Shown here piece by piece: positions 48,173 to 58,854 of a stretch of 64,000 nt of DNA (the stretch's first letter is position 1; every line of letters begins with the position of its first letter). A program made the position numbers and the translations under genes. A model generated the notes under the pieces. That model was not told the DNA's origin and did not search any database. It saw only the letters and a program-made list of their open reading frames with translations. The stretch is taken from NCBI RefSeq assembly GCF_017876435.1, contig NZ_JAGIOA010000001.1, positions 2,418,001-2,482,000 of the forward strand, read 5' to 3'. This DNA is from Microbacterium phyllosphaerae. Lineage in GTDB: Bacteria; Actinomycetota; Actinomycetes; Actinomycetales; Microbacteriaceae.

Positions 48173-48706
48173 TATCTGCCCGGACGAAGACTCGACATCA
48201 CCGAGCTCAGTGCGGCTCGACTCGACGGCCACGTGTTCGAGATCGGCGAAGGCTACATTCCCGCGGATCTCGTCGAAGGCCCCGCCACGAGGGCCGCTGC
48301 TGTCGCGACTCTCATCCCGGCGGACACCGCGGCGTCAGGTCCGACAGCGGCATGGATCCACGGCGCCGGAGATGCTCCCCCCGCCCGGCACCACGTGAGG
48401 CGGGCGGTCGATCATCGAATCAGACCGGCGATAGCCCCGAGGGTCACGCTGCACGACACTGCTCTCGCCGCGAGCGAGTTCGTCGTCCTGGGCGGGGTAC
48501 CCGTGATGACTCCAGGGCGCACGATGATCGACCTCGCGCTCGGACTCCATCGTGATGAGTCGCTGCGACGCTGGATGCTGCTGCTCGCCGAGGTCGATCC
48601 GCGGCTCGTCGGAGATGCTGTCGCCGCCCTCGAGACGATGACCAGGGTTCCCGGCAAGAGGGCGGGACGTGGAGCCCTCGAGAGACTCTCCCTCAGGACG
48701 AGGTGA
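48152..48706 (+). CDS. Putative AbiEi-like / hypothetical protein
   Basis: A 184-residue plus-strand frame from GTG 48152. The text VVHPAFLYLPGRRLDITELSAARLDGHVFEIGEGYIPADLVE and AAWIHGAGDAPPARHHVRRAVDHRI, with VMTPGRTMIDLALG, resembles antitoxin-like AbiEi family proteins as far as I remember; this is tentative. No toxin (AbiEii-type) partner is adjacent, so it may be a stand-alone regulator. Candidate starts (48152, 48155) lie in the 3' arm of a long hairpin, and no Shine-Dalgarno precedes them. It ends convergent with relA, overlapping by 14 bp. Confidence 0.5.
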   Translation: MVHPAFLYLPGRRLDITELSAARLDGHVFEIGEGYIPADLVEGPATRAAAVATLIPADTAASGPTAAWIHGAGDAPPARHHVRRAVDHRIRPAIAPRVTLHDTALAASEFVVLGGVPVMTPGRTMIDLALGLHRDESLRRWMLLLAEVDPRLVGDAVAALETMTRVPGKRAGRGALERLSLRTR

Positions 48707-50942
48707 CGCGGTAGACGTCGTAGACCGCGTCGATGCGGCGTACCGCGTTCAGTACTCGATCGAGGTGCACGGCATCACCCATCTCGAACACGAAACGACT
48801 GATCGCGAGGCGCTCATCCGTCGTGCTGACCGTCGCCGAGAGGATGTTCACGTGATGCTCGCTGAGCACACGTGTCACGTCCGACAGCAGGCCCGACCGG
48901 TCGAGCGCCTCGACCTGGATCTGCACGCGGAACACGCTCTTCGTCGTCGGAGCCCAGGAGACCTCGACGAAGCGGTCCTGTTCGCTCGCGAGCGCCTTGA
49001 CGTTCACGCAGTCGGTGCGGTGCACCGAGACGCCACTTCCGCGCGTGACGAAGCCCACGATCTCGTCGCCCGGGACCGGAGTACAGCACTTCGCGACCTT
49101 GACGAGGATGTCGGACGCACCGCGCACGAGAACCCCGGAATCACCGGCACGAGGCTCCCGTGACGGCATACTGCCCGGAAGATCGATGGGACCGGTGACC
49201 GGATCCGTCGCCGCGACCAGAGCGGTGACCTTCTCGAGAACCGACTGCGTCGACACGTGGCCCTCGCCGACCGCTGCATACAGCGCGGAGACGTCCTCGT
49301 AGCGGAGCTGGTGCGCGACCTCGGCGAACGAGTCCTGACTCATCAGTCGCTGCAGCGGCATGTTCTGGCGGCGCATCGCACGGGCGATCGCCTCCTTGCC
49401 CTGCTCGATCGCCTCTTCGCGGCGCTCCTTCGTGAACCACCCGCGGATCTTGTTCCGGGCTCGGGTGCTCTTGACGAAGCCGAGCCAGTCCTGGCTCGGT
49501 CCGGCATCGGGGTTCTTCGAGGTGAACACCTCGACGACGTCGCCGCTCTTGAGCTCGGACTCCAGAGGCACCAGACGGCCGTTGACCTTCGAGCCCATCG
49601 TGCGATGGCCGATCTCGGTGTGCACGGCATACGCGAAGTCGACGGGGGTCGCGCCCGCGGGGAGACCCACCACGCGCCCCTTGGGCGTGAAGACGTAGAC
49701 CTCCTTGGCTCCGATCTCGAACCGGAGGGAGTCGAGGAACTCACCGGGGTCGGCCGTCTCGGCCTGCCAGTCGGAGATGTGCGCGAGCCAGGCCATGTCG
49801 CTGTCCGACGCGCGGACCTCGGCCTTGCCGCCGTTCATCCGCTCTTTGTACATCCAGTGCGCGGCGACACCGTATTCGGCCTGCTGGTGCATCTCGTGCG
49901 TGCGGATCTGGATCTCGACCGTGCGGCCGGACGGCCCGATCACCGTCGTGTGCAGCGACTGGTAGAGGTTGAACTTGGGCGTGGCGATGTAGTCCTTGAA
50001 GCGACCGGGAAGCGGGGTCCAGCGCGCATGGATCGCACCGAGGACGGCGTAGCAGTCGCGCACGGATGCGACGAGCACGCGGATGCCGATGAGGTCGTAG
50101 ATGTCGTCGAACTCGCGGCCGCGCACCACCATCTTCTGGTAGACGGAGTAGAGCTGCTTCGGCCGCCCGACGACCTTGCCGCGGATGCGCAGATCGCGGA
50201 GGTCCTCATCGATCTCCTCGACCACCTGGGCGAGGTACTTCTCACGCTGAGGGGTGCGCTGAGCGATCAGGTTGTGGATCTCGTTGTAGATCTTGGGATG
50301 CAGGACGGCGAACGAGAGATCCTCGAGCTCCGACTTGATCGCCTGGATGCCGAGGCGGTTGGCCAGCGGCGCGTAGATCTCGAGGGTTTCCTTGGCCTTC
50401 TTGGCCGCCTTCTCGGGAGGCACGAACCCCCACGTGCGCGCGTTGTGCAGTCGGTCGGCCAGCTTGATGAGAAGGACGCGGATGTCCTTCGACATCGCGA
50501 CGATCATCTTGCGGACGGTCTCGGCCTGGGCGCTCTCGCCGTACTTGACCTTGTCGAGCTTGGTGACGCCGTCGACGAGCATCGCGACCTCGTCGCCGAA
50601 CTCGGCGGTGAGGTCGGTCAGTGCGTAGCCCGTGTCCTCCACCGTGTCGTGCAGGAGCGCCGCGGCGATCGCGCGGGGCCCCAGGCCCATCTCGGCGAGG
50701 ATCTGCGCGACGGCGAGCGGGTGCGTGATGTACGGCTCGCCGCTCTGACGCTGCTGCCCGGTGTGCTTCTCCTTGGCGACCTTGTAGGCACGCTCGATGA
50801 CCGCGAGATCACCCTTCGGATGATTCGCCCGCACAGTGCGGATCAGGTTGTCGAGGTCGTTGACCCTGGGCGCGCGGGAGAAGATGCGGGGAACCAGTCG
50901 TCTCAGGCTGGATCCCTGCGACGCCGTCTGCGGTTCCGCCAT
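48693..50942 (-). CDS. relA: RelA/SpoT-type (p)ppGpp synthetase/hydrolase
   Basis: A 749-residue bifunctional Rel controlling the stringent response. HD hydrolase domain near residues 60-200 (HTGQQRQSGEPYITHPLAVA, HDTVED at 98-103), synthetase domain near 250-370 (RFKDYIATPKFNLYQSLHTTV), TGS domain (VYVFTPKGRVVGLPAGATPVDFAYAVHT) and C-terminal ACT domain (VEALDRSGLLSDVTRVL). Both catalytic halves look intact. CGGAGGTGAGCGG precedes the ATG. Upstream TAAGCT at 50965-50970 is a -10 candidate. It converges with the plus-strand hypothetical gene. Confidence 0.98.
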   Translation of the reverse strand: MAEPQTASQGSSLRRLVPRIFSRAPRVNDLDNLIRTVRANHPKGDLAVIERAYKVAKEKHTGQQRQSGEPYITHPLAVAQILAEMGLGPRAIAAALLHDTVEDTGYALTDLTAEFGDEVAMLVDGVTKLDKVKYGESAQAETVRKMIVAMSKDIRVLLIKLADRLHNARTWGFVPPEKAAKKAKETLEIYAPLANRLGIQAIKSELEDLSFAVLHPKIYNEIHNLIAQRTPQREKYLAQVVEEIDEDLRDLRIRGKVVGRPKQLYSVYQKMVVRGREFDDIYDLIGIRVLVASVRDCYAVLGAIHARWTPLPGRFKDYIATPKFNLYQSLHTTVIGPSGRTVEIQIRTHEMHQQAEYGVAAHWMYKERMNGGKAEVRASDSDMAWLAHISDWQAETADPGEFLDSLRFEIGAKEVYVFTPKGRVVGLPAGATPVDFAYAVHTEIGHRTMGSKVNGRLVPLESELKSGDVVEVFTSKNPDAGPSQDWLGFVKSTRARNKIRGWFTKERREEAIEQGKEAIARAMRRQNMPLQRLMSQDSFAEVAHQLRYEDVSALYAAVGEGHVSTQSVLEKVTALVAATDPVTGPIDLPGSMPSREPRAGDSGVLVRGASDILVKVAKCCTPVPGDEIVGFVTRGSGVSVHRTDCVNVKALASEQDRFVEVSWAPTTKSVFRVQIQVEALDRSGLLSDVTRVLSEHHVNILSATVSTTDERLAISRFVFEMGDAVHLDRVLNAVRRIDAVYDVYRVTSS

Positions 50943-50979
50943 CCGCTCACCTCCGAATCACAACAGCTTACGCGTGCTC

Positions 50980-50998
50980 TGTGGGGTGCGGCCCCGCA
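50980..50998 (-). terminator. Short hairpin between secF and relA
   Basis: TGTGGGG pairs with CCCCGCA (one G-T wobble) around a TGCGG loop in the gap between secF and relA. No T-tract follows on the minus strand, so termination is only suggested. Confidence 0.3.
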
Positions 50999-51010
50999 GA
51001 ACGGGAACGA

Positions 51011-52000
51011 TCAGACCTCGACAGCGGCTTTCGCGCGGGACTCGCGGATCCTCGCATCGCGGGCGGCGATTCCGGGCTCGTTCTCGCGGAACAGCGAGTA
51101 CAGCGGAGCAGCCACGAACAGGGTCGAGTACGTCGCGACGAGGATGCCGACGAAGATCGAGAGCGAGATGTCGGTGAGCGACTCCGCACCGAGCCAGAAG
51201 GCGCCGATGAAGAGGACGGCACCGACGGGAAGCGCAGCCACGACCGAGGTGTTGATCGAGCGTACGAGCGTCTGGTTGACCGCGAGGTTGACCGATTCGC
51301 CGAAGAGCCGCGCGGACTTCTCGCCATCTTCGGTGGTGTTCTCCCTGATCTTGTCGAACACGACTGTCGTGTCGTAGAGGGAGTACGCGAGGATCGTCAG
51401 GAAGCCGATCACGGCCGCAGGCGAGATCTCGAAGCCGGCCAGCGCATAGACGCCGACGGTGATGACGAGAACGTCGAGGAGGCCGATGATCGCCGCTGCC
51501 GACATCTTCCACGTGCGGAAGTAGATCGCGAGGATCAGGAAGGTCAGGGCGAGGAAGATCGCGAGACCCCAGAGCGACTGCTTGGTGACGTTCTCACCCC
51601 ACGCCGGGCCGATGAACGACGAGGTGACGCTGTCGGGCTCGACGCCGTACGCCTCGGCGAGGGCGTTGGAGACCTGCTGGGTCTCGGCCGCGCTCATCTG
51701 GTCGGTCTGGACGCGGATGTTGGTCTCGTTGATGACGACCACCTTGGTGGCAGCGTCAGGCACGACCGACTGCACGGCATCCGTCGCCGTCTGCTGATCG
51801 GTGCTGTCCGGAGCCTGCACCGTGAACTGCGAACCGCCCGTGAACTCGATCGAGAACTGGATCGGACGGATCAGCGGCACCAGAGCCGAACCCACCACCA
51901 GGACGATCGCGATGATGAACCAGAGTCGACGCTTCCCGACGAACGGGAAGGACGTCTTGCCCGTGTAGAGGTTGTTTCCGAACTCGTTCATGGAAGCCAT
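51011..52000 (-). CDS. secF: Protein translocase subunit SecF
   Basis: The SecF partner of SecD, using proton motive force to assist Sec export. From ATG at 52000 it has 329 residues; a GTG at 52003 is one codon earlier (giving a GTGA overlap with the secD stop) and cannot be excluded. N-terminal membrane segment (LWFIIAIVLVVGSALV), SIEFTGGSQFTV external domain, then five further segments including IGLLDVLVITVGVYALAG and the conserved GFLTILAYSLYDTTVVFDKIREN. Confidence 0.97.
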   Translation of the reverse strand: MASMNEFGNNLYTGKTSFPFVGKRRLWFIIAIVLVVGSALVPLIRPIQFSIEFTGGSQFTVQAPDSTDQQTATDAVQSVVPDAATKVVVINETNIRVQTDQMSAAETQQVSNALAEAYGVEPDSVTSSFIGPAWGENVTKQSLWGLAIFLALTFLILAIYFRTWKMSAAAIIGLLDVLVITVGVYALAGFEISPAAVIGFLTILAYSLYDTTVVFDKIRENTTEDGEKSARLFGESVNLAVNQTLVRSINTSVVAALPVGAVLFIGAFWLGAESLTDISLSIFVGILVATYSTLFVAAPLYSLFRENEPGIAARDARIRESRAKAAVEV

Positions 52001-53730
52001 CACGCGTCCCCCTCACTTCCGGTGCTGGTGGATCTGTCACCGGCGAGTGCTTCGGCGCGTTTGCGCTCTGCGATGGTCTGACGGCGTTCGGCTTCGCCCT
52101 TGGCTCTGGCGTTCTTCGCGCCTCGTCCGGCGGTCGCGGTCGACACCTGGCGGAACTGCGAGCGGCTGCGGTAGACGGCACCGAGCGACTCGGGATCGAG
52201 GCCGGAGAGCTTGTGTCCGCCGCCGAAGAACTTCGTGCGGGCGAGAAGCTGCATCACGGGGTGGGTGAAGATCACGAAGATGAACACGTCGATCAACGTC
52301 GTGAGGCCGAGCGTGAACGCGAAGCCCTTCACCGTGGCATCGGCCAGGATGTAGAGCACGACCGCGGCGAGGATGTTGATCGACTTCGAGATGTAGATCG
52401 TGCGCTTGGCGCGACCCCAGCCGTCTTCGACCGCCGCGGTGATCGACTTGCCGTCGCGCAGCTCGTCTCGGATTCTCTCGAAGTAGACGATGAACGAGTC
52501 GGCGGTGAATCCGATCGACACGATCAGACCGGCGACGCCGGCGAGCGACAGGCGGAACCCGAGTCTCCACGCCAGGATGCAGATGATGATGTAGGTCAGC
52601 ACGGCCATCACCGCGATCGATGCGATGATCACCGACCCGAGAGCCCGGTAGACGATGAGCGAGTAGATCGCGACGAGCGCCAGACCGATCAGACCGGCGA
52701 TGAGACCGATCTGCAGCTGCTGTGTTCCGAGAGTCGCCGAGATCGTGTCGGAGCTCTGCACGGTGAAGCTCAGAGGCAGTGCACCGAACTTCAGCTGGTC
52801 GGCGAGAGTGGTCGCCGTCTCCTGGGTGAAATCGCCGGAGATGCTCGGGCGGCCGTCGAGGATCTGCCCGTTCATACGCGGAGCGCTGATCACGGAGCCG
52901 TCGAGGACGAACGCGAACTGGTCGCGAGGCGAGAGCTCGTTGATGCGGTTCTGGTTGAGGCGGGTGCTGACCTTGCCGAACGCGTCAGCGCCATCGGCGT
53001 TCATGGTCAGCTGTACGAGCCAGGCGCCCGACTTCGGGTCGCGGCCGGCGGTCGCGTCGGTGATCGCATCACCCGTGAGCTCTGTCGGTCCGAGAAGGTA
53101 CTTGGCCTGGCCGGACGGATCGCAGGCGATCAGTGGCTGGTCCTTGGGAGCGCTCGACGGGTCGTTCTCGGGGTTCGCGCAGTCGTAGGCCTGGAACTCC
53201 GCGGCCAGCTTGTCGCTGACCCACGACAGGTCGCTCGCGTCGGTCGGCGTGGCCGTCGGCGTCGCGTTCAGCGAGTCGTCCGGAGTCGGATACGCGGTTT
53301 CGTTGCCGTCCTCACCCACGTACGTGTTCGTGCCCGCGGTGGTGGCGAGGACAGGACGGAACTCGAGCTGCGCGCTGGACTGGATGCGCTCGCGCGTCTG
53401 CTCGTCGGCGACACCCGGGATCTGGACGACGATGTTGCGGCCGCCCTCGGTCGTGATGTCGGCCTCGGCTACACCGGAGGCGTCGACACGCTGCCGGATG
53501 ATCGCCGCGGCCTGATCGAGCTGCTCGCTCGACGGAGCCGCACCGTCTTCGGTCTCGGCACTGAGCACGATCTGCGTTCCACCCTGCAGGTCGAGCGCGA
53601 GCTCCGGAGTCCACGAGCTCTTCTCGAAGACGTGCACGCCCAGCGCGTTGATGCCGAACAGGACGCCCGTCACCAGGAGCAGGCCCAGAAGGACCCGCCA
53701 GGCGTGACGGACCGGGGAGGAAGTGGCCAC
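52000..53730 (-). CDS. secD: Protein translocase subunit SecD
   Basis: A 576-residue RND-like membrane protein assisting Sec export. An N-terminal membrane segment (WRVLLGLLLVTGVLFGINAL), LDLQGGTQIVLSAE at the start of a large external domain (about residues 40-340), and five C-terminal membrane segments with SLAGVAGLIVSIGFTADSFIVYFERIRDELR. The external domain is longer than in short SecD proteins. GTG start at 53730; GAAAG lies upstream. secF begins on its stop codon. Confidence 0.98.
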   Translation of the reverse strand: MATSSPVRHAWRVLLGLLLVTGVLFGINALGVHVFEKSSWTPELALDLQGGTQIVLSAETEDGAAPSSEQLDQAAAIIRQRVDASGVAEADITTEGGRNIVVQIPGVADEQTRERIQSSAQLEFRPVLATTAGTNTYVGEDGNETAYPTPDDSLNATPTATPTDASDLSWVSDKLAAEFQAYDCANPENDPSSAPKDQPLIACDPSGQAKYLLGPTELTGDAITDATAGRDPKSGAWLVQLTMNADGADAFGKVSTRLNQNRINELSPRDQFAFVLDGSVISAPRMNGQILDGRPSISGDFTQETATTLADQLKFGALPLSFTVQSSDTISATLGTQQLQIGLIAGLIGLALVAIYSLIVYRALGSVIIASIAVMAVLTYIIICILAWRLGFRLSLAGVAGLIVSIGFTADSFIVYFERIRDELRDGKSITAAVEDGWGRAKRTIYISKSINILAAVVLYILADATVKGFAFTLGLTTLIDVFIFVIFTHPVMQLLARTKFFGGGHKLSGLDPESLGAVYRSRSQFRQVSTATAGRGAKNARAKGEAERRQTIAERKRAEALAGDRSTSTGSEGDA

Positions 53731-53784
53731 GTGTGATCAGCTTTCTACGATGCCGGAGTGCCGAGAGTGTGAAGCGGCGAGGGC

Positions 53785-54192
53785 TTACTTGTCGTCGGCG
53801 TCGCGCTCGAGGCGACGCCGGGTCTCCTCGGGAGTCTCGATGGCCGGTGCGTCCTCTGCGAGGGGCGTCTCGTCGACGACGACCACGCCGTCGTCGAGGC
53901 CGTCGACGACGGCGTCCTTCGGTTCGACGATGCGGAGGATCGCCTGGCTGTGGACCTCGATGACCGTACCGGGGGCGATCTCGACCAGAGCGGGCGAGTC
54001 GAGGTCGTCGTGGTCATAGGCCACGATCGTTCCGTAGATGCCGCCCTGAAGGAGCACCTTCACGCCGGGAACCGTCTTGGTCGCCTTCTCTTCCTGTTCC
54101 GCCTTCATCTGCTTCTGACGCTTGCGTCCGTTGACGAACATGAAGACGACGAGCACGGCGAGAAGGCCGAAGAGGAGGATTTCCATGGGCAT
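53785..54192 (-). CDS. yajC: Preprotein translocase accessory subunit YajC
   Basis: A 135-residue membrane protein of the SecDF-YajC complex. One N-terminal membrane helix (residues 4-20, EILLFGLLAVLVVFMFV), basic NGRKRQKQMK, then the beta-rich PGVKVLLQGGIYGTIVAYD domain and an acidic tail. It is the first gene of yajC-secD-secF, with 54 bp to secD. A perfect TATAAT lies about 75 bases upstream, on the ruvB stop codon. Confidence 0.95.
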   Translation of the reverse strand: MPMEILLFGLLAVLVVFMFVNGRKRQKQMKAEQEEKATKTVPGVKVLLQGGIYGTIVAYDHDDLDSPALVEIAPGTVIEVHSQAILRIVEPKDAVVDGLDDGVVVVDETPLAEDAPAIETPEETRRRLERDADDK

Positions 54193-54266
54193 GGTGGCAA
54201 AGGGCCTTTCTCAGGTGCGCGCACCAGAAGACGGGCGCGCAGTTTCATCGGGGGAAGTCTTCAGCG

Positions 54267-54272
54267 ATTATA
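54267..54272 (-). promoter_or_regulatory. Consensus -10 element for yajC-secDF overlapping the ruvB stop
   Basis: TATAAT, an exact consensus, on the minus strand; the ruvB stop TAA (54268-54270) lies inside it. It would give a leader of about 68 nt. No matching -35 was found, so the promoter is inferred from the -10 alone. Confidence 0.5.
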
Positions 54273-55293
54273 GGTCATCAAGACGAAGCGCCCCGTCCGG
54301 ATGCGGCACGCCGAGGTGCGCGTACGCCTCCGGCATGGCCACGCGGCCCCGGGGCGTACGCCCGAGGAATCCGATCCGCACGAGGTACGGTTCCACGACG
54401 CTCTCCACGGTCTCGGCCTCTTCGCCGACCGCCACGGCCAGCGTGCTCAGACCGACCGGGCCGCCACGGAATCGGCGCACGAGGGATTCGAGCACGGCCC
54501 GATCGAGCCTGTCGAGGCCGATCGGATCGACGTCGTACAGCTCGAGGGCCGCCCTCACGCCCTCGAGCGTCGCCGCTCCTCCCCCGTGCACGAGTGCGTA
54601 GTCACGCACTCGTCGCAGAAGGCGGTTGGCGATCCTGGGGGTGCCTCGTGAGCGACGGGCGATCTCCGACAGCGAGTCGCGGGGAAGGTCGACCCCCAGG
54701 ACCAGCGCCGAGCGGGCGATGACCTGCTCGAGCTCCGGTTCGTCGTAGAACTCGAGATGCCCCGTGAACCCGAACCGATCACGAAGCGGATTGGGCAGCA
54801 GGCCCGAACGCGTGGTGGCGCCGACGAGCGTGAACGGAGCGAGATCCAACGGGATGCTCGTCGCACCGGCGCCCTTCCCCACCATGATGTCGATTCGGAA
54901 GTCCTCCATGGCGAGGTACAGCATCTCCTCGGCAGAGCGCGCCATGCGGTGGATCTCGTCGATGAACAGCACCTCGCCCGGCACGAGGCTCGACAGGAGG
55001 GCTGCGAGGTCGCCGGCGTGCTGGATCGCCGGGCCGCTCGACAGGCGCAGCGGGCGTTCGCTCTCATGCGCCACGATCATGGCCAGCGTCGTCTTACCGA
55101 GACCCGGGGGGCCCGCGAGCAGGATGTGATCGGGAGGCCGGTTCTGGATGCGTGCCGCGTCGAGCAGCAGCTGCAGCTGACCGCGCACCTTCTGCTGCCC
55201 GACGAACTCCCCGAGACTCGTGGGGCGCAGGGCACCTTCGATCGCGAGTTCCGTGTCGTCGGTGGGTTCCGTGGCGTCGAGAGCGTCAGACAC
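54268..55293 (-). CDS. ruvB: Holliday junction branch migration helicase RuvB
   Basis: The AAA+ motor of RuvABC recombination repair, 341 residues. Walker A is [12 protein letters not shown], Walker [10 protein letters not shown], and GATTRSG carries sensor 1; the C-terminal winged helix ends [21 protein letters not shown]. The GTG start at 55293 overlaps the ruvA stop by 8 nt, and the longer open frame (to 55575) is a shadow. Confidence 0.98.
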   Translation of the reverse strand: MSDALDATEPTDDTELAIEGALRPTSLGEFVGQQKVRGQLQLLLDAARIQNRPPDHILLAGPPGLGKTTLAMIVAHESERPLRLSSGPAIQHAGDLAALLSSLVPGEVLFIDEIHRMARSAEEMLYLAMEDFRIDIMVGKGAGATSIPLDLAPFTLVGATTRSGLLPNPLRDRFGFTGHLEFYDEPELEQVIARSALVLGVDLPRDSLSEIARRSRGTPRIANRLLRRVRDYALVHGGGAATLEGVRAALELYDVDPIGLDRLDRAVLESLVRRFRGGPVGLSTLAVAVGEEAETVESVVEPYLVRIGFLGRTPRGRVAMPEAYAHLGVPHPDGALRLDDL

Positions 55294-55891
55294 GCGCCGG
55301 CCCCAGGAGTGCGAGAGTGCGACGCAGCAGCGGCGCGACGCTTGCGCGCTCGGCGTCGGTCGCCTCGGCCGCCGTCTGCGCCGCCGCCTCGGCGGCGACC
55401 TTCTCGGACCAGCCGAGTCCGACGAGCGCCGCGGCGACCTGATCGACCACGTCGACAGGACCGCTGGATACCTGCTTGGACGGCGCCCCGACCGGGTGCA
55501 CCTTGCCCGCGAGCTGCAGCACGATGAGCTTGGCCGTCTTCGGGCCGATACCCGAGACGCGGCGGAACGGCGCATCGTCTTCGGCGGTCACGGCGTCGGC
55601 GATCTGGTCGACCGTGAGGTGCGACAGCACACCGAGCGCGGACTTCGGTCCGACCCCGGTCACGCTGATCAGCAGACCGAAGATCTCCAGTTCGCTGCGG
55701 TCGGCGAAACCGAAGAGCGACAGCGAGTCCTCACGCACGATCAGGCTCGTGTGAAGAAGGATCTTCTCGCCGACCGTCGCCGTGTGCGCGACATCCGCGG
55801 GAACGGCGACCGAGAACCCGACGCCGCCGACGTCGACGATGACCTGATCGGCGGTCGAATGGAGGACGGCGCCGTGCAGCGAGGAGATCAT
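55286..55891 (-). CDS. ruvA: Holliday junction-binding protein RuvA
   Basis: A 201-residue tetrameric junction-binding protein. N-terminal OB-fold starts [26 protein letters not shown]; the two helix-hairpin-helix motifs are near [17 protein letters not shown] and [22 protein letters not shown], and the C-terminal domain contacts RuvB. It lies 9 bp after ruvC. Confidence 0.97.
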   Translation of the reverse strand: MISSLHGAVLHSTADQVIVDVGGVGFSVAVPADVAHTATVGEKILLHTSLIVREDSLSLFGFADRSELEIFGLLISVTGVGPKSALGVLSHLTVDQIADAVTAEDDAPFRRVSGIGPKTAKLIVLQLAGKVHPVGAPSKQVSSGPVDVVDQVAAALVGLGWSEKVAAEAAAQTAAEATDAERASVAPLLRRTLALLGPARV

Positions 55892-55900
55892 CTCCTCAGC

Positions 55901-56482
55901 CTACGCACCCGGTCGTATATATGTTCGAGCGACACGCTCCGCGTCAGCCCAGGCGCGTTGGGCGGGCGTGAGCGCCCCCTGCCCCGGCGCTCCGGTGGCC
56001 CCACGACGCCAGGCATGGCACAGGGCGATGGCGAGGGCATCCGCGGCGTCGGCCGGCTGCGGAGGAGCATCCAGACGCAGGATGCGCGCGATCATCGACT
56101 GCACCTGCCGCTTGTCCGCCGAGCCGTAGCCGGTGACGGCCGCCTTCACCTCGCTCGGTGTGTGGGTGGCGGCGGGCAGACCGGCCTCCGCCGCGAGCAG
56201 CAGTGCCACGCCGCTCGCCTGTGCGGTGCCCATCACGGTGTGGGTGTTCTGCTGAGCGAACACACGCTCGACGGCCACCGCATCCGGGTTGTGCGCCTCG
56301 ATGACCTCGCGGATGCCGGCGGCGACGAGCGCGAGCCTCTCACCGATCGGCAGATCTGGTGCCGATCGGATCACCCCGACGTGCACGAGCGTGCCGCGGC
56401 GCGAACCGTCGACGTCGACCACCCCGACACCGCAGCGGGTGAGGCCGGGGTCGATGCCGAGCACGCGCAGCGAGGAGGTCAC
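55901..56482 (-). CDS. ruvC: Holliday junction resolvase RuvC
   Basis: A 193-residue RNase H-fold nuclease. [18 protein letters not shown] holds the first catalytic Asp, [13 protein letters not shown] the Glu, and [13 protein letters not shown] the C-terminal acids. GTG start at 56482 is 6 bases after a TAGCCT -10 candidate, so it may be leaderless. It starts the ruvC-ruvA-ruvB run, and yajC-secDF follow. No LexA box was seen upstream. Confidence 0.96.
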   Translation of the reverse strand: MTSSLRVLGIDPGLTRCGVGVVDVDGSRRGTLVHVGVIRSAPDLPIGERLALVAAGIREVIEAHNPDAVAVERVFAQQNTHTVMGTAQASGVALLLAAEAGLPAATHTPSEVKAAVTGYGSADKRQVQSMIARILRLDAPPQPADAADALAIALCHAWRRGATGAPGQGALTPAQRAWADAERVARTYIRPGA

Positions 56483-56488
56483 TCCCCC

Positions 56489-56494
56489 AGGCTA
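56489..56494 (-). promoter_or_regulatory. Candidate -10 element for ruvCAB (leaderless)
   Basis: TAGCCT on the minus strand, then 6 bases and the ruvC GTG. Hexamer and spacing are identical to those before rarA. Confidence 0.45.
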
Positions 56495-56527
56495 TTCGCC
56501 GTCATCGAGTCCGGACGCTCGCCGCGC

Positions 56528-57289
56528 CTACGCGTCGTCGTTCTCGAGCTCAGCCTGCACGTCTGCGGACAGATCGAAGTTCGTGAAGACGTTCTGCACG
56601 TCCTCGCTGTCTTCGAGGGCGTCGATCAGGCGGAAGATCTTGCGCGCGGTGTCGGCGTCGATCTCGACCTTGAGGTTCGGCACGAACTCGACGTCGGCCG
56701 ACTCGTAGTCGATGCCGGCCTCCTGCAGAGCGCTGCGGACGGTCACGAGGTCGGTCGCCTCGGTGATGATCTCGAAGCCTTCCGCGTGCGGCTCGATCTC
56801 CTCGGCACCCGCTTCGAGAGCGGCCATCATGACGTCGTCCTCGGTGGTTCCCTCGGAGCCCACCACGATGACGCCCTTGCGGCTGAAGTTGTAGGCGACG
56901 CTGCCGGGGTCGGCGAGCGTGCCGCCGTTACGGCTGAGTGCCGTGCGCACCTCGGCCGCTGCGCGGTTCTTGTTGTCGGTCAGACACTCGATCATCATCG
57001 CGACGCCGTTGGGTCCGTAGCCCTCGTACATGATCGAGGTGTACTCGACGGCTTCGCCGCCGATGCCCGCTCCGCGCTTCACCGCGCGGTCGATGTTGTC
57101 CTTCGGGACCGAGGTCTTCTTCGCCTTCTGCACGGCGTCGAACAGCGTCGGGTTGCCCTGCAGATCGGCCCCGCCGAGCTTGGCCGCGACCTCGATGTTC
57201 TTGATGAGCTTGGCCCAGGACTTGGCGCGCCTGGAGTCGATGATGGCCTTCTTGTGCTTCGTGGTGGCCCACTTGGAATGCCCGGACAT
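56528..57289 (-). CDS. YebC/PmpR-family transcriptional regulator
   Basis: A 253-residue YebC-family protein (about 250 is usual), a DNA- or ribosome-associated regulator depending on the organism. [23 protein letters not shown] is the diagnostic N-terminus; [22 protein letters not shown] and the late [19 protein letters not shown] end are typical. Its 45-bp distance to ruvC is the normal arrangement of this family. TAGAAT at 57340-57345 is a -10 candidate. The start ATG at 57289 is set by this N-terminus; the longer ORF is not credible. Confidence 0.96.
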   Translation of the reverse strand: MSGHSKWATTKHKKAIIDSRRAKSWAKLIKNIEVAAKLGGADLQGNPTLFDAVQKAKKTSVPKDNIDRAVKRGAGIGGEAVEYTSIMYEGYGPNGVAMMIECLTDNKNRAAAEVRTALSRNGGTLADPGSVAYNFSRKGVIVVGSEGTTEDDVMMAALEAGAEEIEPHAEGFEIITEATDLVTVRSALQEAGIDYESADVEFVPNLKVEIDADTARKIFRLIDALEDSEDVQNVFTNFDLSADVQAELENDDA

Positions 57290-57339
57290 AAGTCTCCGCT
57301 CGTCGTATCCGCCCGTGGGCTCGGCCCAGGGCATCGTCC

Positions 57340-57345
57340 ATTCTA
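57340..57345 (-). promoter_or_regulatory. Candidate -10 element for the YebC-family gene
   Basis: TAGAAT on the minus strand about 50 bases before the ATG, in the 159-bp gap shared with the divergent PLP decarboxylase. No clear -35. Confidence 0.38.
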
Positions 57346-57448
57346 TCGAACCATGCGGTCGGCCCGTGGATGCACCCGGGTCGAGATCTCGTCCGATGCC
57401 CACGCTGTGCCCCTGGCGTGACGCGGATCACGGGTGTAGTCCTGACTC

Positions 57449-58828
<1,380 letters not shown>

Positions 58829-58854
58829 GGGCGCGTACCGAGGTCAGCGCCGGT

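Noticed and set aside
48152..48706. A toxin-antitoxin pair around the AbiEi-like gene
   Set aside because: No AbiEii-type or other toxin gene is adjacent: the neighbours are a DUF349 gene and relA.
56483..56527. SOS box upstream of ruvC
   Set aside because: No GAAC...GTTC palindrome was found in the short gap.
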